Below, one piece after another: positions 59,640 through 64,000 of a stretch of 64,000 nt of DNA; the first letter of the stretch is position 1; the number at the start of each line of letters is the position of its first letter. The notes under the pieces are model-generated. The model saw nothing but the letters and a program-made list of their open reading frames with translations. It ran no database searches and had not been told where the DNA came from. Origin of the DNA: Pseudoxanthomonas sp. YR558 (lineage in GTDB: Bacteria > Pseudomonadota > Gammaproteobacteria > Xanthomonadales > Xanthomonadaceae); the NCBI RefSeq assembly GCF_900116385.1, contig NZ_FPCI01000001.1, positions 2,434,679-2,498,678 of the forward strand. Reading direction: 5' to 3'. The position numbers were made by a program, and so were the translations under genes.

Positions 59640-59867
59640 TCAGACCCAAGGCAGCCATGCGACCAGTCCCATGCGCACGCGCTGCGGCGCGACCGTTCCG
59701 GCGACGAACAGGGCTGCCGCCCCGACGCCAAAGAGCAGGCGCGCAAACAAGGGGACGTCCGTGGCGCAAGCGACCCATGCTCCTGCGGCTAGCCCGGACC
59801 CCAGCACGATGCAGATGATGCGCGCGATCCAGTCCAGGCGGGGCGTCGCTTCCGGTGTGCTCTTCAT
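59640..59867 (-). CDS. Small membrane protein, probable terminal cassette gene
   Basis: A 75-residue protein with two membrane helices (IARIICIVLGSGLAAGAWVACA and LFARLLFGVGAAALFVAGTVA). The ATG lies 6 bases after a decayed attC, the same layout as cassette genes further right. No attC follows it, so it may be the last cassette, or the boundary with resident DNA. Function unknown. Confidence 0.5.
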   Translation of the reverse strand: MKSTPEATPRLDWIARIICIVLGSGLAAGAWVACATDVPLFARLLFGVGAAALFVAGTVAPQRVRMGLVAWLPWV

Positions 59868-59873
59868 CCGGTG

Positions 59874-59931
59874 CAGGGCCTGTGTTGAGCCGGGGGAAAA
59901 GCGGGTTCGGTGTGAATGAGTTGCCAGGGCC
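59874..59931 (-). repeat. Decayed attC site
   Basis: Aligned to the intact sites of this array, the inner part matches well (ACTCATTCACACCGAACCC on the minus strand), but the core sites have drifted: no TAAC/GTTA remains at either end. Probably non-functional. Confidence 0.6.
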
Positions 59932-59941
59932 AGCATCGCGA

Positions 59942-60355
59942 TCAATCGAACTGGAGATCCGGATCCCGCCCGAAAATATCTTTGAGCCACAGCTCCGTCC
60001 GGCGCTCAAACGCCATGTCGCTGACATCTTCATAAGAGTAGGACACCGAGAAACTCACATTATCCCGGAAAAATCGTCTTGTTCTCTCGATCGACAAGAT
60101 GGCGGCGGTGAAAGGTGGCGCTCCGCTGGCGATGAACTCGCCATGCAATGCGTTGAAGCGGGCATCCAGCTTGTCGATGCCGTCATACACCGCGCGATGT
60201 TCATTCCTGCGCGAAAGGTAATACAACCCTGTGGTCGACACGCCGTCGAATATCTCGGATCTGGCCCAGATCTTCCCCGCGTCACCCGGCACACGGCTGC
60301 AGGCTTCCTGGACGAGCAGCCTGTAGACACCTTCGAAAGCGTGAATCTTCTTCAT
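59942..60355 (-). CDS. Hypothetical cassette-encoded protein
   Basis: A 137-residue soluble protein (MKKIHAFEGVYRLLVQEACSRVPGDA start). The middle contains GVSTTGLYYLSRRNEHRAVYDGIDKLD and ends with RTELWLKDIFGRDPDLQFD. It is charged and mostly helical, with no signal peptide and no recognised family. It begins 5 bases after an attC site. Immunity-like or stress-protein roles are guesses only. Confidence 0.5.
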   Translation of the reverse strand: MKKIHAFEGVYRLLVQEACSRVPGDAGKIWARSEIFDGVSTTGLYYLSRRNEHRAVYDGIDKLDARFNALHGEFIASGAPPFTAAILSIERTRRFFRDNVSFSVSYSYEDVSDMAFERRTELWLKDIFGRDPDLQFD

Positions 60356-60360
60356 GATGA

Positions 60361-60420
60361 CCCTAACGTACATGCCGGGCCGACGCGCGAAGCGGGCTCG
60401 GGTTCAATGACGGGTTAGAC
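60361..60420 (-). repeat. Partly degenerate attC site
   Basis: CCCTAAC at the left end and GTTAGAC at the right keep the core sites, and GCGAAGCGGGCTCGG retains one arm, but several stem positions differ from the array consensus. Possibly still recombinogenic. Confidence 0.75.
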
Positions 60421-60426
60421 GCCGAC

Positions 60427-60753
60427 CTAGCGCCGGTCATAGAAAAGCGAGAGCACGAGGTAAACCGGGTAAGCCCGCGTCATGATAAAGAGGCTTGCCT
60501 CATGGCTTGAAGATGCTTCTGCCCATCCCTGCATCTTGCTGGAGGGCCCTAACAGGCCGAAGAGGGCCAGCGCAGTGCCGCCAAGAAGGAAGGCGGCCAA
60601 GAGCGCTGATCCCCACCAGGGCCATGTGGCCATTCCCTCGCCATCACGCACCAGGAGGAGGACGCCCAATGCGGCCAAGACCAACCCCAGCGTAACCAAG
60701 TAGCTGCGGCAGTATGTCGCGGATGCATCTGGTTTTTTTCGCTTGCGTGCCAT
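60427..60753 (-). CDS. Small cassette-encoded membrane protein
   Basis: A 108-residue protein (MARKRKKPDASATYCRSYL) with a basic N-terminus and two or three membrane helices (YLVTLGLVLAALGVLLLV; WWGSALLAAFLLGGTALALFGLLG). A third hydrophobic stretch sits near the C-terminus (AYPVYLVLSLFY). No family recognised. Upstream, the cassette boundary is a decayed attC. Confidence 0.5.
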   Translation of the reverse strand: MARKRKKPDASATYCRSYLVTLGLVLAALGVLLLVRDGEGMATWPWWGSALLAAFLLGGTALALFGLLGPSSKMQGWAEASSSHEASLFIMTRAYPVYLVLSLFYDRR

Positions 60754-60763
60754 GTCCTCTGGC

Positions 60764-60823
60764 GCCTTACGCCTGGATTGAGCCCGATTGAGCGGCGGGT
60801 TAGGCATGAATGAACTGCTAGGG
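60764..60823 (-). repeat. Degenerate attC site
   Basis: The minus-strand AGTTCATTCATGCCTAACCC segment and terminal CAGGCGTAAGGC align with intact sites, but GCCTTAC and CTAGGGC show loss of the canonical core bases. Likely weak or inactive. Confidence 0.65.
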
Positions 60824-60832
60824 CCCGCCCAC

Positions 60833-61177
60833 CTAGACAGACATGACCACCGACAGAAATCCTGAGCCCAGCCAGACGAGAAAGCAAAGGCCGGCGCAAG
60901 GCAACAGCAACGAGCGGAATGAGGCGCCAATGAGCGCAATGGCCGCCACTGCCAAGGTGGAGCCCCAAAACATGGGGCGTGCCCCAGCACCCCACACGAG
61001 CCAATGCGGCGGACCAACGAGGGCCGCGTGAAGAATGGAGGCGCCGGGCAGCCACCCAGGCCTGTACAGCACGGTCAGGCAAAGCGCGATGTAGGCAAGA
61101 GCAAACAGCAGCAGGGATGCCGCTGCAACCATCACGACCAAGCGATCGCCTGACATTCTGGAGGTATCTGCGGTCAT
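60833..61177 (-). CDS. Cassette-encoded membrane protein
   Basis: A 114-residue protein with about three to four membrane helices (LVVMVAAASLLLFALAYIAL, PHWLVWGAGARPMFWGST, LAVAAIALIGASF, LLPCAGLCFLVWLGSGFLSV). No family recognised. The ATG at 61177 follows GAGGTCTCTTGG; a shorter start at 61156 is possible. Not a multidrug-type small transporter as far as I can see. Confidence 0.5.
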   Translation of the reverse strand: MTADTSRMSGDRLVVMVAAASLLLFALAYIALCLTVLYRPGWLPGASILHAALVGPPHWLVWGAGARPMFWGSTLAVAAIALIGASFRSLLLPCAGLCFLVWLGSGFLSVVMSV

Positions 61178-61197
61178 CCAAGAGACCTCATGCGGGG

Positions 61198-61256
61198 TCT
61201 GATGCCTGAGTCAAGCCGCGCCGCGAAACGGCGTCGGCTTGGATGAACTGTTAAGC
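61198..61256 (-). repeat. attC site with altered left core
   Basis: The right core GTTAAGC is intact and also supplies the stop codon of the cassette gene at 61251-61700. The left end (TCTGATG) has lost the RYYYAAC sequence. Arms AAGCCGCGCCG/CGGCGTCGGCTT still pair. Confidence 0.75.
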
Positions 61257-61700
61257 GGCGGCCGCGAAAGCATGGGCCACCGCTCTTTGAACTACTAACC
61301 TATCGCTGGTGATTACAGCGCCGCCCCAAATATCGCCTTCACGAGAGTCTTGAAACAGCAATAGCACCCTAAAACCTGCAAAGTCGTCCTTAAGCAGCGT
61401 TTGAATTTCTTGAAACACCGCTGGCTTGAACGCGGATCTCACCACATAGACTGGCCGCGTTCTGTCGTCATTCCAGTCCCAGTTCTGCCACTGAACGGGA
61501 TTTTCTCCCTCCTCGGGACCGATGCGGTGCTCGAGTAGGATCTTGAGCGCACTACCCAAAGCTAGGTCCAATCGCTCCTCAGCATCGGCCGCTGGTCCAT
61601 CGGGTGTTTCAAGAGCAGGTTGCGTTCGTTGCAAGTAGGCCCAAAACGCATCAAGGTCGGCAAGTACTTCGGTCTTTGAGCTACGAAGAAAGCTGAGCAT
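61251..61700 (-). CDS. Hypothetical cassette-encoded protein
   Basis: A 149-residue soluble protein. Features: an N-terminal helix (TEVLADLDAFWAYLQR), an acidic linker (PDGPAADAEERLD), a central helix (LALGSALKILLEH), the pattern NPVQWQNWDWNDD, and strands GFRVLLLFQDSREGD and GGAVITSDRLVVQRAV. No family recognised. Start lies 4 bases after an attC; stop is inside the next one. Confidence 0.55.
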   Translation of the reverse strand: MLSFLRSSKTEVLADLDAFWAYLQRTQPALETPDGPAADAEERLDLALGSALKILLEHRIGPEEGENPVQWQNWDWNDDRTRPVYVVRSAFKPAVFQEIQTLLKDDFAGFRVLLLFQDSREGDIWGGAVITSDRLVVQRAVAHAFAAAA

Positions 61701-61704
61701 TGCC

Positions 61705-61764
61705 GCCTAACGCCTGAATTAAGCCGACCTGCGAAGCGGGTTCGGCTTGAATGAACTGTTAGGA
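61705..61764 (-). repeat. attC site (array consensus)
   Basis: GCCTAAC and GTTAGGA cores with full arms AAGCCGACC/GGTTCGGCTT; differs from the consensus at only a few positions. Confidence 0.88.
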
Positions 61765-61765
61765 C

Positions 61766-62188
61766 TCATTTGGTCACACTCACTGAGTGGACGCAAATGC
61801 TTCCTGGCCATTGGCCGAGATGGCCGCGCGTGCTGGTGATGTAGACACCGCGCAGCGTAGCGCTATCGCCATCTTTTGGACTCACCTCAGTGCTCATCAA
61901 TGTCCATATGCCTTTTGAGAAATCGGCAGAGAACGGATCTTGCGGAGTTGGATAAATGGCCGAGTGCTCAAAGGAGCGAGTGTAGTAGCCGGAAACCCTG
62001 ACGGGCTTGCCATTGTAGCGTTCCGGCTCTGAGGTAAGCGCCGAGATCGTCGTTTGGATGTAGTGGCCGGACCCGGACGGACACCCAAACGTAGAGAGGA
62101 AATCCGCCGTCTCGTGATCGACCTGGACTCTCTCCGAGCTGCAGCCAGCGAGAAGCAGCGCTGTAGAGGCGGTTGCGAGAATTCTCAT
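61766..62188 (-). CDS. Cassette-encoded lipoprotein
   Basis: A 140-residue protein with a lipobox LLLAGCSS (Cys16), so it should be anchored to a membrane after export. The mature part (TTISALTSEPERYNGKPVRVSGYYTRSF) is rich in Ser/Thr and contains two more cysteines; it resembles small beta-strand OB- or DUF-type periplasmic domains, but no family is certain. Start lies 3 bases after attC. Confidence 0.6.
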   Translation of the reverse strand: MRILATASTALLLAGCSSERVQVDHETADFLSTFGCPSGSGHYIQTTISALTSEPERYNGKPVRVSGYYTRSFEHSAIYPTPQDPFSADFSKGIWTLMSTEVSPKDGDSATLRGVYITSTRGHLGQWPGSICVHSVSVTK

Positions 62189-62191
62189 GAG

Positions 62192-62251
62192 TCCTAACGC
62201 CTGAATTAAGCCGACCCGCGAAGCGGCGTCGGCTTGAATGAATTGTTAGGC
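62192..62251 (-). repeat. attC site (array consensus)
   Basis: TCCTAAC and GTTAGGC cores; one arm differs from the other sites (GCGTCGGC versus GGTTCGGC). Its right core overlaps the stop codon of the gene at 62246-62662. Confidence 0.88.
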
Positions 62252-62662
62252 ACCATACGGTGCTGGTGCCTCTTTGCAAACGGTTACCTCATCAGCCCAC
62301 CAATGCCCCCGCTCGTAAGAGCAAAGCATAAGGCGCGCTGTTGGGGACGAGACCTCTAGAACCTGGTTCTCAGGCGCTGCAAAACGGAGCGACACATCCT
62401 GATTGATCAGGTCAGCCCAAATGGCAGACGCAGAAACATCAAAGTCCGTAAGCGCAGCGTCCTGTAAGAAGTGAGATGCGTCACTGGTGCCAATGGCGTA
62501 CTGGACAGGCTCCCCAACCCAGGAAACGAAGAGTCTCTGTCCATCCTGGAAGGTCAGCACCAACTCGCCGCCAAAATCATGGGTCTCGCCATCTGCTGCA
62601 GCGTCCACAGCAGACTCCTCGCCCTGAAGAAGCCGATAACAGATTGCGGTGAGCTTGGGCAT
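62246..62662 (-). CDS. Hypothetical cassette-encoded protein
   Basis: A 138-residue soluble protein: MPKLTAICYRLLQGEESAV, then FGGELVLTFQDGQRLFVSWVGEPVQYAIG, a beta-rich segment, and a C-terminus ending CSYERGHWWADEVTVCKEAPAPYGA. No signal peptide. I do not recognise a family. Its TAA stop comes from the attC core sequence. Confidence 0.55.
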   Translation of the reverse strand: MPKLTAICYRLLQGEESAVDAAADGETHDFGGELVLTFQDGQRLFVSWVGEPVQYAIGTSDASHFLQDAALTDFDVSASAIWADLINQDVSLRFAAPENQVLEVSSPTARLMLCSYERGHWWADEVTVCKEAPAPYGA

Positions 62663-62665
62663 GGT

Positions 62666-62725
62666 GCCTAACGCCTGAATTAAGCCGACCCGCGAAGCGG
62701 GTTCGGCTTGAATGAATTGTTAGGC
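62666..62725 (-). repeat. attC site (array consensus)
   Basis: Carries GCCTAAC and GTTAGGC cores and the CCGCGAAGCGGG central stem; its sequence serves as the reference for this array. Confidence 0.9.
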
Positions 62726-62726
62726 C

Positions 62727-63005
62727 TCATGCCTTGGGCCGCCAGTAAACGCCCTTCGGATCCGAGACCGCAAGATAGCCCCACTTTGAATCCCGTTCTA
62801 TCGTTCCGTCGAACACGATCTCGACCGGATCGCCTTCATCAGGAGTGTCATCGCCGCCGTTGAAGGTAAACGGCATTCCGACTGCTCGCTCTGGGGTGAG
62901 TCCAAGGCGTGCAAGATCTTCTATTGAGTCGCTAGTCAAAGCGTAGCCATTGTCAGTCATGCGTGCGTTCAGATCGCAGAAGATGTCTGGGAGAAATGGC
63001 TTCAT
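62727..63005 (-). CDS. Hypothetical cassette-encoded protein
   Basis: A 92-residue acidic protein: MKPFLPDIFCDLNARMTDNG, a helix LTSDSIEDLARLGLTPERAVG, then strands FTFNGGDDTPDEGDPVEIVF and KWGYLAVSDPKGVYWRPKA. No family recognised. Start 3 bases after an attC, with AGG of its core forming a weak Shine-Dalgarno. Confidence 0.55.
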   Translation of the reverse strand: MKPFLPDIFCDLNARMTDNGYALTSDSIEDLARLGLTPERAVGMPFTFNGGDDTPDEGDPVEIVFDGTIERDSKWGYLAVSDPKGVYWRPKA

Positions 63006-63008
63006 GAG

Positions 63009-63068
63009 GCCTAACGCCTGAACTAAGCCGACCCGCGAAGCGGGTTCGGCTTGAATGAATTGTTAGGT
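63009..63068 (-). repeat. attC site (array consensus)
   Basis: GCCTAAC and GTTAGGT cores; one base differs in the arm (GAACTAAGCC). The upstream cassette gene reads into it and ends at an in-frame TAG. Confidence 0.9.
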
Positions 63069-63466
63069 GCCATGGCAGAGATCACTGAGCGGAGATCCTC
63101 CACGGCACGTTGTCGAATCTTGGGGGACTTAATGTGGCCAGGCAACCGACTAAGCCAGTGACTATTGGGGCCGTGCCCGCCACCACGAATGGCGGATAGA
63201 CGGCGCGATGTCGGGAGGGGCTTGCGCCCAAGGACATCTACACACTCTGCAAGCTGTGCCGCAGAAGAGAAGCGGAAGACAAAACCCTGCGACTCGACGC
63301 AAAGCACGGGATAGCCGCTACGACCCTCGGCCCTGGGAGCCGGCGGGCTGTATGACTCGGACGCGCGCCATGCTGCACCGTCAAGTTCTAAGTGAACCCA
63401 GTAGGCCATGGGCTCATTGCGCCAATCTTGCGTGTGTTCGATCCAGTTGCGGGCAACCTTCCCCAT
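63023..63466 (-). CDS. Hypothetical cassette-encoded protein with attC-derived C-terminus
   Basis: A 147-residue protein. Body: AYWVHLELDGAAWRASESY, YPVLCVESQGFVFRFSSAAQLAECVDVLGRK, then basic GGHGPNSHWLSRLPGHIKSPKIRQRAVEDLRSVISAM. Its last residues (NNSFKPNPLRGSA) are encoded by the attC, whose arms are translated until a TAG. Such C-termini are known from integron cassettes. Native end before the attC is not apparent. Function unknown. Confidence 0.6.
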   Translation of the reverse strand: MGKVARNWIEHTQDWRNEPMAYWVHLELDGAAWRASESYSPPAPRAEGRSGYPVLCVESQGFVFRFSSAAQLAECVDVLGRKPLPTSRRLSAIRGGGHGPNSHWLSRLPGHIKSPKIRQRAVEDLRSVISAMAPNNSFKPNPLRGSA

Positions 63467-63469
63467 GGC

Positions 63470-63529
63470 ACCTAACGCCTGAATTAAGCCGACCCGCGAA
63501 GCGGGTTCGGCTTGAATGAATTGTTAGGC
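63470..63529 (-). repeat. attC site (array consensus)
   Basis: ACCTAAC and GTTAGGC cores with the standard 60-base arrangement, nearly identical to the neighbouring sites. Confidence 0.9.
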
Positions 63530-63530
63530 A

Positions 63531-63899
63531 TCAGGCTAGTGCCCGTAATGACAAGGGTGCCGGCCAAACTACCGGCTCCACGCCGTCAATGCTATAGCCC
63601 TCCAGCTCCGTTAGGGCTTGGTCATTTGCCCAAAGCATGACCCCAACCAAGCCGCCAGCGGCCGTCTTGCCTGAGTAGTCGGCAAGGATGTAGTTGCCTT
63701 GAGTTGCCGGATCAACATCAAATGACGAACCGAACAGCACTGTCGGACAGCCGCCACAGCCGCATATTGCAATGACTTTCAAAGACTCGATCTGGCCCAG
63801 TCGATCCGGAGCCTCGCGCTCCAAAAGAAATATGAGCAAAAGTCTTTCCTCATTCGAGATCTCTCGCTGATAAGGAGTGCAGTAGCTAGAATCTTTCAT
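63531..63899 (-). CDS. Hypothetical cassette-encoded protein
   Basis: A 122-residue protein beginning MKDSSYCTPYQREISNEERLLLIFLLE. A cysteine cluster (ICGCGGCPTVLFG) is unusual and may bind metal; then YILADYSGKTAAGGLVGVMLWANDQALTELEGYSIDG. No signal peptide and no recognised family. Start lies 4 bases after attC. Confidence 0.55.
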   Translation of the reverse strand: MKDSSYCTPYQREISNEERLLLIFLLEREAPDRLGQIESLKVIAICGCGGCPTVLFGSSFDVDPATQGNYILADYSGKTAAGGLVGVMLWANDQALTELEGYSIDGVEPVVWPAPLSLRALA

Positions 63900-63903
63900 C
63901 GAT

Positions 63904-63993
63904 GCCTAACGCCTGAGTTAAGCCGGCCCGCCCGATGCGAACCGGTTGCGTCCGAGACCGCGAAGCGGGCTCGGCTTGAACGAATTGTTAGGT
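63904..63993 (-). repeat. Long (90-base) attC site
   Basis: GCCTAAC and GTTAGGT cores are conserved, but about 30 extra bases sit in the central loop compared with the 60-base neighbours, as in cassettes whose variable terminal structure has expanded. Only a few bases remain beyond it in the window. Confidence 0.8.
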
Positions 63994-64000
63994 CTATGGT

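Larger units (their letters stand above)
59640..64000 (-). mobile_element. Integron gene-cassette array (distal part; integrase outside window)
   Basis: At least nine or ten small minus-strand ORFs are each flanked by attC-like sites with the same architecture: RYYYAAC at one end, GTTRRRY at the other, and inner AAGCCGA/TCGGCTT arms. Orientation of the attC sites matches the genes, so attI and the integrase gene should lie to the right of 64000. GC content is visibly lower than in the flanking chromosome. In Xanthomonas such arrays are chromosomal and sit near ilvD; this could not be checked. Confidence 0.9.

Noticed and set aside
61705-63993. Regular repeats with spacers resembling a CRISPR array
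   Set aside because: Spacing is 280-500 bases with ORFs between, repeats are 60-90 bases with attC cores; no cas genes.

Overview
The window is a chromosomal segment of a high-GC gammaproteobacterium, most likely family Xanthomonadaceae (Lysobacteraceae), with Pseudoxanthomonas or Stenotrophomonas as the best guess. This rests on family-typical gene sets: an S46 dipeptidyl peptidase, an RdgC/TtcA neighbourhood, an acs locus with a DcaP-type porin and a LuxR-type regulator, and a chromosomal integron with Xanthomonas-like attC sites. I ran no database search; names come from recognising motifs and whole-protein similarity.

Layout. (1) 1-9958: a same-strand surface cluster of a truncated giant outer-membrane barrel, an OmpA-domain lipoprotein-like partner and a 2225-residue secreted repeat protein with six 99-residue Ig/Cna-type repeats. 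(2) 9998-24541: mostly minus-strand housekeeping genes: two overlapping small genes, an S46 peptidase, an AlkZ-like winged-helix protein, tamB-tamA, glyS-small membrane ORF-glyQ, then plus-strand amidotransferase and membrane protein genes. (3) 24634-42199: tatABC, a SYLF protein, hemH-hydrolase, a YgjP-type peptidase, two tandem small secreted paralogs, rdgC, ttcA, a FeeM-like acyltransferase behind a candidate sigma-54 promoter, plsB, pyrF, an acid phosphatase, yceH and an orphan Imm50-like gene. (4) 42261-52403: rep, two tandem Sel1-like paralogs, tdk, an ECF sigma factor with a membrane Ser/Thr kinase-TPR protein, mutM with an ABC ATPase, an EF-hand protein and a tautomerase. (5) 52530-58630: an acetate/organic-acid locus (MHS-type transporter, DcaP porin, divergent acs, LuxR-type response regulator). 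(6) 59640-64000: the distal end of an integron cassette array.

The cassette array is the main accessory region. Ten attC sites are visible, all oriented with the minus-strand cassette genes, so attI and the integrase should lie beyond position 64000. The seven sites nearest the right edge are close to one consensus, while those at the left end are progressively decayed, as expected for the oldest cassettes. The attC core sites also act as translational punctuation: they supply the stop codon of some cassette genes and an AGG a few bases before the start codon of the next. Nearly all cassette products are small, unrecognised proteins (cytoplasmic, membrane or lipoprotein).

No tRNA, rRNA, CRISPR array, prophage or insertion sequence was recognised.
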